DNA of 64,000 nt from assembly GCA_051252005.1 (NCBI GenBank), contig JBPOEZ010000002.1:372001-436000 (forward strand). Direction: 5' to 3'. How positions within the stretch are numbered: the stretch's first letter is position 1; every line of letters begins with the position of its first letter. Positions 41,997 through 51,281 of this stretch are shown here, piece by piece. The DNA is from JACOMS01 sp051252005 (lineage in GTDB: Bacteria; Pseudomonadota; Alphaproteobacteria; Caulobacterales; Maricaulaceae). The notes beneath the pieces were generated by a model, which saw nothing but the letters and a program-made list of their open reading frames with translations, searched no databases and was not told the DNA's origin. The position numbers and the translations under genes were made by a program.

Positions 41997-42395
41997 CTAA
42001 TCAAAGACAGACAGCGCGTCGCCATTGGCCCCGTCCCCAAATTTATTTATGCCGCGCGAAGGCGGGATAACGCCGACCACGATAACGGCCATCAGCACAC
42101 CCCAAAGACTCGATAATAAAAACACGGGGATTAAAACCGCCGCCGCATATCCCGTCATATTGAAATCATGCAATCGTTTCACGAAAACTGAGATAAACGG
42201 AACAAGGGTCAAGAGAATAAAACCCCAGAAAATCACAATCCGAGGCCAGCCTTCAAAGGCGATCGATAAAAATGTTATGCCAACAAAGCTAAAACCATAG
42301 ACAGGCGTAATCGCCCAATAGCGCAGCCGCGTACAGCGACCCTTAAAGTCAATATACCCCATGAAAAAGAAGGACAAAAGCTCCAACAGTTTCAT
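41997..42395 (-). CDS. DUF805 membrane protein, copy 1
   Basis: 132 residues with four membrane helices; begins MKLLELLSFFFMGYIDFKGR, then RYWAITP, and has VKRLHDFNMTG, the DUF805 R-L-H-D motif. Function unknown; the family is integral inner membrane. One of three paralogs downstream of metG. Confidence 0.82.
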   Translation of the reverse strand: MKLLELLSFFFMGYIDFKGRCTRLRYWAITPVYGFSFVGITFLSIAFEGWPRIVIFWGFILLTLVPFISVFVKRLHDFNMTGYAAAVLIPVFLLSSLWGVLMAVIVVGVIPPSRGINKFGDGANGDALSVFD

Positions 42396-42409
42396 GGGCA
42401 GATTAAACT

Positions 42410-42820
42410 TTAATCAAATGTTTTCGCGTGCCCGCCCAAAGGATCATATCCGAAACGGTTTGGCCCGTCGGTCCCCTTTAGACACATGAATACAATAATC
42501 ACAATGCCGCCAACATAGGGAATGAAGCCAAGAAGATAGAACCAACCAGATTTGTCTTGATCGTGGAACCGCCTTACTGTCACAGCGATCATAGGCAGAA
42601 TTCCCGCTAGCACAAATAACACAAGGGGCGCGGCCCAAATCATTTCCGAACCTGTGGGCTCACCGCCCGTTGCGCCAAGCGCTAAAATTAGAGGTATGGA
42701 GAGCAAAATCGCAGCAATAACGTAAAAAAGCTGTACCCACCAATATTCGGAGCGCGCAGACCGCCCGCCAAAATCTACATAGCGTCCATAAAAAGACTTT
42801 ACCGCGTCAACAAAACCCAT
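42410..42820 (-). CDS. DUF805 membrane protein, copy 2
   Basis: 136 residues; YVDFGGRSARSEYWWVQLFY and VRRFHDQDKSGWFYLLGFIP are DUF805 signatures (the HD-x-x-K-S-G-W motif is intact), and GPNRFGYDPLG ends the protein. Four helices. 14 bases from copy 1. Confidence 0.85.
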   Translation of the reverse strand: MGFVDAVKSFYGRYVDFGGRSARSEYWWVQLFYVIAAILLSIPLILALGATGGEPTGSEMIWAAPLVLFVLAGILPMIAVTVRRFHDQDKSGWFYLLGFIPYVGGIVIIVFMCLKGTDGPNRFGYDPLGGHAKTFD

Positions 42821-42913
42821 GATTTTTCTCCCTCAATGGAGGCAAAGCTTAGCCATATATTGAAGACATGGCAACTAACGGCACATACCTTTTTCAAGCC
42901 GCAAGGCTGAAAA

Positions 42914-43456
42914 TCAATCAAAGGCCGACGCTTGGCCGCCATATTTTGGGCTGTGTCCGAAACGATTATCCGCCTTATCGCTATCCGTCGCGAGCCAAAC
43001 AAGAAGCAACACGACGGTCACAAGCGTGCCAATACCGCCAATAATAGCCACAATAGTGCCGACTAAAGTCATTTCACCCGCCAATGAGAGCATAATAAAA
43101 CCTATAGCCATCAATACGAGAGGGGCCAACGGCAAGATTTGCCACCATCCTGACTTATCAATGTCATGCAGACGGCGCGCGCCTGCGGCAAATGTCGGTA
43201 TGAGAGTCGCAAGACTAAAGACGTTAGACAGGATCGTTGTATCGCTCGCCATACCCGCGACAACACCCTGCGCGTAGGTTATCCCTGTAACATTTCCGGG
43301 GAAGAATATCGGATAAAGAAGCGCGTCAACGAAAAACAAACCGATGCCAACAAGCGTTAGAAAGAGATAAAACCACCAATATTCAGTGCGCTGCGCGCGG
43401 CCTTTGAAATCAAAATACTTTTGAAAACATGTTTTTACGGCGGTCCAAAACTTCAT
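42914..43456 (-). CDS. DUF805 membrane protein, copy 3
   Basis: 180 residues from ATG 43456, which overlaps the metG stop (ATGA). YFDFKGRAQRTEYWWFYLFL and ARRLHDIDKSGWWQILPLAP are classical DUF805 marks; it is longer than the other two because of an added loop (~45-75). Coupling to metG suggests shared transcription only, not shared function. Confidence 0.85.
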   Translation of the reverse strand: MKFWTAVKTCFQKYFDFKGRAQRTEYWWFYLFLTLVGIGLFFVDALLYPIFFPGNVTGITYAQGVVAGMASDTTILSNVFSLATLIPTFAAGARRLHDIDKSGWWQILPLAPLVLMAIGFIMLSLAGEMTLVGTIVAIIGGIGTLVTVVLLLVWLATDSDKADNRFGHSPKYGGQASAFD

Positions 43457-45180
43457 GACGCTTCGCCGCCGCCAAACGTCTCGCTCCACGACGCAACACT
43501 CTCGTCTTCAATCTTAGGGAATAAAACATCAGGTGCAGAGATGTCCAAGCCATGCGGCAAGGCATCAATTAAATCGGCTACCTTGGAAAAATCACCAAAA
43601 TTCCATGTCCGGTTTTCTGCCGGAATGTTTAGCGCGCCTAGAATTTTTTCGGCTGCATCCGGGATAATGGGCTGCGCGATAATACCGAATAGCGCCACGA
43701 GATTTAAGCCTGTCCTCACGCCAATCGCCGCTTGGTCTACATCCGTTTTATAATGCGTCCACGGGGCGGCCTTGGTCAGGTATTCATTCCCCGCTGCCCA
43801 TATGGCGCGCGTCTCCGCCATCGCCTTACGAAATTCGCGGTTTTCATAATGGCTCATAAGCGCAGGAATGCGCGCTTGAAGTTCGCTAACGATCCAAGCC
43901 TCGGCTTCGCCCGAAACGCCGCCGCTAGGCACTTTGCCTTCGAATTTACCGACGGCATATTTTGTAATCCGGTTTACAAAGTTCCCCAAAACATTCGCAA
44001 GATCAGAATTAATTCCCGCTTGAAACTCTTCCCATGTAAACGCGGCATCTGTGCTTTCTGGCGCGTTCGCCATGAGGTGCCAGCGCCAATAATCCGACGG
44101 GGCGATATCGCTCGCCTGGTCCATAAACACGCCGCGTTTCTGGCTCGTCGAAAACTTGCCGCCATACCACGTCACCCAGTTAAAGGCCTTTAATTGATCG
44201 ACCAGTTTCCACGGCTCGCCTGAGCCTAAAATCGTGGTCGGGAAAGACAAGGTATGAAAGGCGACATTGTCTTTGCCCATGAACTGAACATATTGAACAT
44301 CGTCCGCGCCCTTATCCGTACGCCACCAGCTTTCCCAGTCGCCGCCCGTCTCGCTGGCCCAGTCCTGCGTTGCGGCAATATATTCAATAGGCGCATCAAA
44401 CCAAACGTAGAAAACCTTATTCTCAAAGCCTTTGCGAGGCTTTCCGTCCGGCCCCGTAACAGGAACGCCCCATTTTAAGTCACGCGTAATCGCGCGGTCG
44501 CGCAGGCCTTCGTCAAGCCACTTATAAGCAATCGACGTTGCCAGATTGGGCCAGCCCGTAGCCGTATCAACCCATTCTCGCAAACGATCAGACATGCCGG
44601 ATTGCTTTAAATAAAGATGATTGGTTTCGCGCACCTCAACATCTTTTGAACCAGATACAGAGGAATAGGGATTAATTAAATCGATAGGGTCAAGGAGCTT
44701 GCCGCAATTATCGCATTGGTCGCCGCGCGCCTTTTCAAAATCACAATTCGGGCATGTCCCTTCGACATAGCGGTCAGGGAGGTAGCGTCCGTCTGCATTT
44801 GAGTAAATCTGCTTTGATGTGCGCTCTTCGATCAGGTCATTGTCTTCGAGCACATGCGAGAAATGCTGCGTCAAAGCATGATTGGAGGGCGCAGAGGAGC
44901 GGCCAAAATAATCGTACGAGAGTTTGAAATACTCGCCGGAAGCCTTTTGCGCCGCATGCATCGCTTCGCAATAATCCTCGACGTCCATACCGGCTTCCTG
45001 CGCCGCCAGTTCTGCGGGCGTGCCGTGTTCATCTGTGGCGCAAATATAAAGCACCTCATGCCCCTGAAGCCGCATGGCACGGGCATAGACATCGGCGGGC
45101 AACATAGAACCGGCCAAATTGCCAAGGTGTTTGACGCCGTTAATATAAGGCAGAGCAGACGTAATAAGAATTCGGGACAT
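43453..45180 (-). CDS. metG: Methionyl-tRNA synthetase
   Basis: 575 residues, class I: ALPYINGVKHLGN holds the HIGH-type motif (HLGN); zinc site CPNCDFEKARGDQCDNC (four Cys, ~135-155); GKFSTSQKRG replaces KMSKS, as in the archaeal-like MetG subgroup; anticodon-binding helical domain ~400-540. No C-terminal tRNA-binding extension. It charges tRNA-Met in the cytoplasm. Followed directly by a DUF805 gene. Confidence 0.95.
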   Translation of the reverse strand: MSRILITSALPYINGVKHLGNLAGSMLPADVYARAMRLQGHEVLYICATDEHGTPAELAAQEAGMDVEDYCEAMHAAQKASGEYFKLSYDYFGRSSAPSNHALTQHFSHVLEDNDLIEERTSKQIYSNADGRYLPDRYVEGTCPNCDFEKARGDQCDNCGKLLDPIDLINPYSSVSGSKDVEVRETNHLYLKQSGMSDRLREWVDTATGWPNLATSIAYKWLDEGLRDRAITRDLKWGVPVTGPDGKPRKGFENKVFYVWFDAPIEYIAATQDWASETGGDWESWWRTDKGADDVQYVQFMGKDNVAFHTLSFPTTILGSGEPWKLVDQLKAFNWVTWYGGKFSTSQKRGVFMDQASDIAPSDYWRWHLMANAPESTDAAFTWEEFQAGINSDLANVLGNFVNRITKYAVGKFEGKVPSGGVSGEAEAWIVSELQARIPALMSHYENREFRKAMAETRAIWAAGNEYLTKAAPWTHYKTDVDQAAIGVRTGLNLVALFGIIAQPIIPDAAEKILGALNIPAENRTWNFGDFSKVADLIDALPHGLDISAPDVLFPKIEDESVASWSETFGGGEAS

Positions 45181-45341
45181 TTAGAGCGATCCGTATGAGG
45201 GCCATGAATAAGAGTGCTGTTCTAACGCCGCTAGGCAATCAAGCAACCTTTTTTGCAGGATGCTGATTGTTTGCATAAGGTTAAATATAAGATATAATGA
45301 TTCAGAGCCAATAATGGCCGATTTAATAGGGGAACTTAATT

Positions 45342-45782
45342 ATGCCAAAAATCTTTGGAACAAGTCTGCTTGGAATACTCGCAGCAACAATCGTCTTTTA
45401 TATGTTAGGGTTTGCTTGGTACGGCTTTATTTTCGCCGAGGCGTGGATGGCCGCCAACGGCATCACCGAAGCTGCGTCCGCAGCACACGCCGAAAAGCTC
45501 GGCATCATGATGTGGGTGGGCGGCATTGGCATCACGCTCTTACAGGTCTTAGGTTTGACCTATGTCTTAAACCAATCTGGCGCCTCTGTGCCTATGACCT
45601 GCGCCAAGATATGCGGAATCGTTGCCTTGCTTATCGCGTTGCCGCTTATGACATATGGCGTGCTCTATGAAGGCCGTTCGGCCAGTGCCTTGCATATTGA
45701 TATTGGGCACATTCTCCTTGGGTACATCCTTGTCGGTATCGTGCTTTCATTCTTTCGCGGAAAAGACGCCGTAGGCGAATAG
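45342..45782 (+). CDS. DUF1761 membrane protein
   Basis: 146 residues, four membrane helices: LGILAATIVFYMLGFAWYG with the family F-x-x-G-x-x-W-Y/F pattern, then WVGGIGITLLQVLGLTYVL, ICGIVALLIALPLMTYGVLY, and IDIGHILLGYILVGIVLSFF. Function unknown. Single gene with its own terminator. Confidence 0.8.
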   Translation: MPKIFGTSLLGILAATIVFYMLGFAWYGFIFAEAWMAANGITEAASAAHAEKLGIMMWVGGIGITLLQVLGLTYVLNQSGASVPMTCAKICGIVALLIALPLMTYGVLYEGRSASALHIDIGHILLGYILVGIVLSFFRGKDAVGE

Positions 45783-45802
45783 TCGCCGTACACCGTATAT
45801 TG

Positions 45803-45834
45803 AACCCGCGCAGTGATCCTGTGCGGGTTTTTTA
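45803..45834 (+). terminator. Rho-independent terminator after the DUF1761 gene
   Basis: AACCCGCGCAG-TGAT-CCTGTGCGGGTT followed by a T-run; GC-rich stem 21 bases after the stop. Confidence 0.85.
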
Positions 45835-45901
45835 TTGCCGTAACCCGCCTTGCTCTTTTCCGGCAGGCTCTCCATATCAGTAACCCACCAAGGAGATGCC
45901 C

Positions 45902-46663
45902 GTGCCAACCGCCCGCCTAAACAGAACCGTTTTGAAAATCTCCGGCGAAGGCGCCAAGCCTTGGCTTGAAGGTCTCATAACGAATAGCATATCCGGCCCT
46001 CTGACATTTGCTGCGCTCTTAACGCCGCAAGGGAAGATCATTGCCGATTTTTTTGTCTGGGACGATGACGGGCTGTTCGTTGAGACCTCAACAAAATTTG
46101 GCGAGGCACTTTTTAAACGCCTTAAGATGTACCGCCTACGAGCGCCTATCACGATTGAAGATGTGAGCGAGGCAGTCTCCATCTATGCGGTTTGGAACAA
46201 AACCGCCGAGGCGGGACTTACTGACCCGCGTTGCGCCAAATTTACGCGGCTGAAATCACATGACGCAACGCTTGGAAACGCCAGCGAAGACCAATGGGAC
46301 CTCGCCCGCCTTGCGGATAACATCCCCGATAGTGAGCGCGACTTTGATACGGCTGAGACCTTTGCCGCCAATGCGAATATGGACCGCCTTTCAGGGATCG
46401 ATTTTAAAAAGGGCTGCTATGTCGGCCAAGAAGTCGTCAGCCGGATGCACCGTAAAACCACCGTCCGCAAACGCATGAACGCTTTTGAATTTAAGGGCGA
46501 GCTTTCAGGGAACCAAATCACATTGGACGGGCGCGTCGTGGGAGACGTACTCCACACCAACGCGCCTTTTGGTATGGCTATGATACGGTTTGACCGCCTG
46601 CCAGAAGACGGCGCTGCGCAATTAATGATTGGCGAAACGCCCGTGAGTCTGGTCGAAGTTTAA
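45902..46663 (+). CDS. ygfZ: YgfZ/GcvT-domain folate-binding protein
   Basis: 253 residues. Signature KGCYVGQEVVSRM (K-G-C-Y-x-G-Q-E, ~176) is diagnostic of YgfZ, a tetrahydrofolate-dependent helper of Fe-S cluster assembly (IscA/MnmE-linked). GTG start chosen: AGGAG lies 6 bases before it, while the ATG at 45896 touches the Shine-Dalgarno sequence. It overlaps the convergent acyl-CoA dehydrogenase by 4 bases. Confidence 0.88.
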   Translation: MPTARLNRTVLKISGEGAKPWLEGLITNSISGPLTFAALLTPQGKIIADFFVWDDDGLFVETSTKFGEALFKRLKMYRLRAPITIEDVSEAVSIYAVWNKTAEAGLTDPRCAKFTRLKSHDATLGNASEDQWDLARLADNIPDSERDFDTAETFAANANMDRLSGIDFKKGCYVGQEVVSRMHRKTTVRKRMNAFEFKGELSGNQITLDGRVVGDVLHTNAPFGMAMIRFDRLPEDGAAQLMIGETPVSLVEV

Positions 46664-47802
46664 AGTCCCATTTGGCGCACGGCCAAATCCCGCATGATTT
46701 CTTCGGAGCCGCCGCCAATGGCGATGACTTTGACTTCGCGGTAAACATTTTCAACGCGGTTGCCCCGCAGATAACCCGCGCCGCCTAAAATCTGCATGGC
46801 CTCGGACGCGCAAAACTCCAGAGCCTTGGTCGCAAAGAACTTAGACTTACAAATCTCAGCAATCGGCATATTGCCATTATCGATTTGGTGGCAAATCATC
46901 CAAATATAACTTTCAAGCGCGTCAATTTTCGCAGACATATCCGCGATTTTATGCCGAATGACCTGATGTTTAATCAGGGGCTTCCCGAACGTCACTCGCT
47001 CCTGCGCCCATGCAATGGAATCCTCCAAACACACTTTCATCATACCAAGCGCCGCCGCCGAAAGACCAAGCCGCTCATAATTAAAGTTATTCATGATCGA
47101 GATAAAACCGCGGTCTTGTTCACCCATTAAATTTTCAGCGGGAACGCGGCAATCATCAAAATAAAGCGCCGCCTGATTAGACGCCCACCACCCCATTTTC
47201 TTCTTGAGAGGAGTCCGAGAAAATCCCGGCGCTTCAGCATCAACAAAGAACAGCGATATTCCCGCAAGACCTGGGCCGCCCGTGCGCGCGGCAATGACGA
47301 AATAATCTGCTTCCATACCGCCCGTGATGAAAGTCTTAGAGCCATTAATGACGAAATGATTGCCGTCTCGCTTTGCTGTGGTTTTCAAACTTGCCACATC
47401 AGAGCCGCCGCCAGGTTCTGTGATCCCAAGGCTGGATTGCTTGCGGCCCTCGACGATGTCTTTGAGGCATCGGTCTTTAATCTCGGCGCAAGCGAGCTTT
47501 TGAATAGGGTCGAGGGAAATGCTCCGTCCGCCCAGCGCAGCCGGAACGCCGCCTGCTCCGCATTTGCTCATCGCGATAGCGTAATCCATCCGCATAAACG
47601 GGTCGTCAAACCCTAGCCCGCCATATTGCTCGTCTATGCCAAAGCCAAAAACGCCGAGCGCGGCCACTTTGGGATGCAATTCAGCGGGTATCTCCCCCGC
47701 CTCGTCCCACTCATGGGCGTAGGGCGAGATCTCTTTGGCAACGAAGGTTTCAATCGTTTCGCGGAACGCTTTGCGCTCGGGTGTATCAAACGGGTTTTGC
47801 AT
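46660..47802 (-). CDS. Acyl-CoA dehydrogenase
   Basis: 380 residues, full length: SSLGITEPGGGSDVASL (FAD/substrate motif), FITGGMEADYFV, GFISIMNNFNYERL, and ILGGAGYLRGNRVENVYREVK with the C-terminal pattern G-G-x-G (catalytic Glu usually near here). FAD-dependent alpha,beta-dehydrogenation; substrate not readable. Divergent from another dehydrogenase at 47947. Confidence 0.92.
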   Translation of the reverse strand: MQNPFDTPERKAFRETIETFVAKEISPYAHEWDEAGEIPAELHPKVAALGVFGFGIDEQYGGLGFDDPFMRMDYAIAMSKCGAGGVPAALGGRSISLDPIQKLACAEIKDRCLKDIVEGRKQSSLGITEPGGGSDVASLKTTAKRDGNHFVINGSKTFITGGMEADYFVIAARTGGPGLAGISLFFVDAEAPGFSRTPLKKKMGWWASNQAALYFDDCRVPAENLMGEQDRGFISIMNNFNYERLGLSAAALGMMKVCLEDSIAWAQERVTFGKPLIKHQVIRHKIADMSAKIDALESYIWMICHQIDNGNMPIAEICKSKFFATKALEFCASEAMQILGGAGYLRGNRVENVYREVKVIAIGGGSEEIMRDLAVRQMGL

Positions 47803-47946
47803 TAAGTGTCTCCGAAATTACAAATGTCAGGCGGATAATGAAGCCACCGTAGGCCCTAGATTAGGTTTGACAAGTCATGATCCTCTGCCGCGAGCCTCTT
47901 CTATATTTCCTTTGGCGTGCCTCGATTTATATGCCATTAATTGCAC

Positions 47947-49107
47947 ATGGATATTTACACAGACACACACCGAGAAATTCAGCGCACTATGCGGAAAATC
48001 ATTGAGAAGGATATTAATCCTTATGTCGATGAATGGGAAAAGGAACGTATATTCCCAGCCCACGAAGTTTTCAAAAAACTTGGCAATGCAGGCCTGCTCG
48101 GTATTCATAAGCCAGAAGAGTTTGGCGGCATGGGTCTCGATTATACCTATAATGTTGCCGCCGCCGAAGCCCTTGCCGATATTAATTGCGCGGGCATTCC
48201 CATGGCGATTGGCGTGCAAACGGATATGGCGACGCCCGCCCTTGCGCGTTACGGCAGCGACGAGCTGCGCCGTGATTATCTCGCGCCGGCAATCGCTGGC
48301 GATATGGTGGCCTGTATCGGCGTATCCGAACCTTCCGCAGGCTCCGACGTCGCGGCGATCAAAACCAAAGCGCGCCGCGACGGCGATGATTACGTCATTA
48401 ATGGCGGCAAAATGTGGATCACTAATTCCCTGCAAGCTGACTTCATGGTCGCGCTTTGCAATACAAGCGACGCGCCCAAGCACGTCAATAAAAGCCTGAT
48501 CATTATCCCGATGAACAGCCCCGGCGTTATCAAAGCCAAAAAGCTCGAAAAGATCGGCAATCATAGCTCCGACACAGGTCAGATATTTTTCGAAGACGTC
48601 CGCGTCCCTGCGCGTAACCTCATTGGCAAAGAAGGCTCAGGCTTTGTTTACCAAATGCAGCAATTCGAAGAAGAGCGCCTCTGGGCCGCCGTGATTTCCG
48701 TACCCGGACTACAACATTGTATCGATGAAACCATTGAATATACGCGGCAACGCCAAGTCTTCGGAAAATCTGTTTTGGACAATCAAGTCGTCCATTACCG
48801 CCTCGCAGAACTTCAAATCGAAGTCGAACTTTACCGCGCCGCAGTCGAGAAATGCGTGCGCCAATATGCCGAAGGCGAAAGCATCACCAAACTCGTCTCT
48901 ATGGTCAAAGTCAAAGGCGGCCGCCTCGCGCGCGAAGTCACCGATGCCTGTCTACAATATTGGGGCGGCATGGGCTACATGGATGAAACCCCCGTCTCCA
49001 GACGATTTAGGGACAGCCGCCTCACGTCAATTGGCGGCGGCGCTGATGAAGTGATGCTCGGCGTGATTTGCAAGATGCTCGGCACCGCTCCGGGGAGGAA
49101 GGGTTAA
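47947..49107 (+). CDS. Acyl-CoA dehydrogenase
   Basis: 386 residues from ATG 47947 (MDIYTDTHREIQ; a TTG 2 codons earlier is possible). CIGVSEPSAGSDVAAIKTKA, WITNSLQADFM, FVYQMQQFEEERLWAA, and YWGGMGYMDETPVSRRFRD are the usual ACAD motifs. The N-terminus and MQQFEEERL resemble the citronellyl/long-branched acyl-CoA dehydrogenase side of the family, but substrate is uncertain. Confidence 0.9.
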   Translation: MDIYTDTHREIQRTMRKIIEKDINPYVDEWEKERIFPAHEVFKKLGNAGLLGIHKPEEFGGMGLDYTYNVAAAEALADINCAGIPMAIGVQTDMATPALARYGSDELRRDYLAPAIAGDMVACIGVSEPSAGSDVAAIKTKARRDGDDYVINGGKMWITNSLQADFMVALCNTSDAPKHVNKSLIIIPMNSPGVIKAKKLEKIGNHSSDTGQIFFEDVRVPARNLIGKEGSGFVYQMQQFEEERLWAAVISVPGLQHCIDETIEYTRQRQVFGKSVLDNQVVHYRLAELQIEVELYRAAVEKCVRQYAEGESITKLVSMVKVKGGRLAREVTDACLQYWGGMGYMDETPVSRRFRDSRLTSIGGGADEVMLGVICKMLGTAPGRKG

Positions 49108-49241
49108 GCCTACCTCCGCTCTATTAATCCCGTCATGTGTTTTCCCGCAATGGCGGCACCTAGCGCCCTCTTTCTTCGACACACTTGCTCCGCGAGCTTC
49201 TCAAGATGAGGGCTGTTATATTTTATGACGAGTTAAATCAT

Positions 49242-49877
49242 TTATGATCGATTTAAAAGTTTTGACCTTGCTTCGGAAAATTCTTCCTCTGATATAAGGC
49301 CGTCCTCTTTTAATTTTGCCCATTTGAGAAGTTCGTCAGCAACTGAATACGGTTTTAACTTTTCACTTTGAAGAATATCCACGCCAGTTTTTGAATTTTC
49401 GGGCAGCGGAACTTTCGGAGTACTGGAAAACGTCCCATTAACAGTTACCCACTCACTGTGGTTTCGCAATGGTTTTAAGTATAATAGTTTTACAAGAATA
49501 ATAAGAGCGCAAGCCATCACCGCAATAATAGGACCTCCTAGTGCAAGATACGAAAGATCTTCTAAATCGTATGTAGACATGCCTAAGAAGTATGAGACAC
49601 CATTGTGCAAAAGTGCATAGCAAACCGCGCCCACAATTGTCACCAAAACACCAATAACGATAATTAAATTACAGTAAATAGCAATGGCTTTGACCGATGC
49701 TTCAACACTAGAGAAATCATGGTTCTTCTTCATCATGAAGTAGCCAAACACTAAAAACAGCGCAGGAATAATTCCTATAAAATATGGTACCGTGGGTATA
49801 AAAAGTAGCAAAAATACGACTAATTTAAAATGTTCCACCGCATTCAACGGTTCGCTTTGCAAAAGATTTTCCTCCAT
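49242..49877 (-). CDS. Membrane protein with C-terminal SHOCT-like domain
   Basis: 211 residues from the ATG at 49877. About four membrane helices (residues ~18-50, ~70-95, ~115-140), then a cytosolic tail ending in ELLKWAKLKEDGLISEEEFSEARSKLL, the SHOCT pattern (L-x-x-L-x-x-x-G-x-I-T/S-x-x-E-F). AT-rich. Function unknown. Confidence 0.7.
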   Translation of the reverse strand: MEENLLQSEPLNAVEHFKLVVFLLLFIPTVPYFIGIIPALFLVFGYFMMKKNHDFSSVEASVKAIAIYCNLIIVIGVLVTIVGAVCYALLHNGVSYFLGMSTYDLEDLSYLALGGPIIAVMACALIILVKLLYLKPLRNHSEWVTVNGTFSSTPKVPLPENSKTGVDILQSEKLKPYSVADELLKWAKLKEDGLISEEEFSEARSKLLNRS

Positions 49878-49898
49878 GCTCAAAACTAAATAAATCGA

Positions 49899-50132
49899 TT
49901 ATTGATTGATGTCATGTTCAATAGATAAACGAAGCTCGTCAAGTGCTGACACAATGTCAGAAGAAACGGCTCCATGGTTTAGGGCGTTCACCAGATAGTC
50001 TAACACTCGATGACGATGTTCCTGCGGAATGCATTTAACCAAAGCGCCAGCCAAGTCTTTGTTTAAAGTCTGTACGTCATTTGGCGAGAGTGAGTGCGTC
50101 TCGGGCAGATTTAAAAATTGTTTAAGTGTCAT
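49899..50132 (-). CDS. Small hypothetical protein
   Basis: 77 residues, helical, no membrane part (KDLAGALVKCIPQEHRHRVLDYL in the middle). No family recognised. It lies 22 bases upstream of the SHOCT gene on the same strand, so probably an operon. Confidence 0.5.
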   Translation of the reverse strand: MTLKQFLNLPETHSLSPNDVQTLNKDLAGALVKCIPQEHRHRVLDYLVNALNHGAVSSDIVSALDELRLSIEHDINQ

Positions 50133-50287
50133 TCCTCGTGTCTTTCATTGTCTTGGTTTCGATGCAAGCCCTAGCTTCGCGGCCTGTCGACATATTTCTG
50201 TCACGCTATACTTTTTCATCTCGTATCTGCGGAAATAATAGCACATGGATTACTGTGACGAGCCCCAGCTGCTTTGCACGGCCCCCA

Positions 50288-50463
50288 CAACCATCATCCC
50301 CGCCTTGAGCGGGGACCCATCTCCGGAAGTTTCCGCTGGAACTGGATAGAGTGTTTGCGGAATGTTTGGCCAACTTTAACCCGAAGTTGCGCTTCATGTT
50401 AGGTCGGGTGATGGATCCCCGCTCTAGTGTTTGCGAGCAAACACATGGCTGGGATGATGGTTG
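50288..50463. repeat. Long inverted repeat (13-bp perfect arms)
   Basis: CAACCATCATCCC (50288-50300) and GGGATGATGGTTG (50451-50463) are exact reverse complements, enclosing further CCCCGC/GCGGGG words. Looks like an intergenic palindromic element. Confidence 0.6.
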
Positions 50464-50506
50464 TTGGGAGGGGTCTTCCACATTAATTCAACACTCTTTC
50501 CCCCAG

Positions 50507-50552
50507 TTCCTCGTCCTTCGAGACGCCGCAAGGCGGCTCCTCAGGATGAGGA
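50507..50552. repeat. Palindromic intergenic repeat
   Basis: TTCCTCGTCCTTCGAGACGC, then CGCAAGGCGGCTCCTCAGGA and TGAGGAA, folds into a near-perfect hairpin. This CCTTCGAGAC...CTCAGGATGAGG sequence is a common dispersed repeat of alphaproteobacteria; a partial relative (CTTCGACACAC...CTCAAGATGAGG) lies at about 49175-49210. Confidence 0.65.
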
Positions 50553-51115
50553 AGAGGGACTCGAAGGATAATGCGTACTATTAATCCTGCGCCCAACCGC
50601 CCAAATTCCCCGCCACAGCAGCACTTTCACGAATATAATCCTCACTTGCCAAAATGGACATACATTAAACTCGTTTCTATTTCGGATGGGACAGGCGAGC
50701 GTTCGTTGATCGTTTCCGAGATAGACGGTGTGAGTTGTAGCTTTCAGGTTAGGGACCGACCATAGTCCAGCAACGCCGACCTGAGTAGCGGACCACTTTA
50801 GACAAAGCGTAGCTTGCCCCTACGAAGACACGGGATTTACGACCCGCCGAGTAGATAGACAAAGCGTAAAGTTTTGAGGAAAGACTGGCAAGATTAAGGG
50901 AAACCAAGCGCCCTGTCTCTGACACACCGCCGCGCGGCTTGTGTGGACTGCCAAAGCAGTCTGCGCGCCTTTCGGAAAAACACACACGGTATTATTCTTT
51001 CCGTCCGATGGGCGGGCCGCGCGGGACGTCCCACTATGAGGGGCAAACCGCAAAACCGAGAGCAAGAGCGGGCGGAGGAAACTCTGTCTTTAGATTAACG
51101 AGAAACCCCGTATTG

Positions 51116-51140
51116 AAAAAACGCCGTAACGGCGCTTTTT
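51116..51140 (-). terminator. Rho-independent terminator after the MaoC operon
   Basis: AAAAACGCCG-TAA-CGGCG-CTTTTT; read leftward the stem is followed by a T-run. It can work in both directions; it lies 142 bases after the MaoC stop, beyond the TCATCCCGC repeat. Confidence 0.7.
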
Positions 51141-51153
51141 GTGCTGCCATAAA

Positions 51154-51260
51154 CTTGTCATCCCGCACGAATGCGTAGCCGTAGATGCGGGACCTAGCCG
51201 TTATAATGCACCCAAACTCTCGGGGTCCCGCATAAGCCTGCGGCTTTGCGGGATGACAAG
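51154..51260. repeat. Nested inverted repeat (TCATCCCGC type)
   Basis: Outer arms CTTGTCATCCCGC (51154-51166) and GCGGGATGACAAG (51248-51260) are exact complements. Inner arms ATGCGGGACC (51185-51194) and GGTCCCGCAT (51224-51233) are too. A 107-bp structure of a kind dispersed in alphaproteobacterial genomes. It lies between the MaoC stop and its terminator. Confidence 0.7.
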
Positions 51261-51281
51261 TATGAGTAAGCGCTAAAGGCC

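Larger units (their letters stand above)
50133..51281. other. Gene-poor, repeat-rich intergenic region
   Basis: 1.15 kb with no convincing gene. It contains a widely spaced inverted repeat, a palindromic CCTTCGAGA-type repeat, a terminator and a nested TCATCCCGC repeat, each listed separately. Open frames here are GC-driven. Confidence 0.6.

Noticed and set aside
47735..48564. Long frames opposite or out of frame with the acyl-CoA dehydrogenase
   Set aside because: Shadows; the real gene at 47947-49107 has all family motifs.
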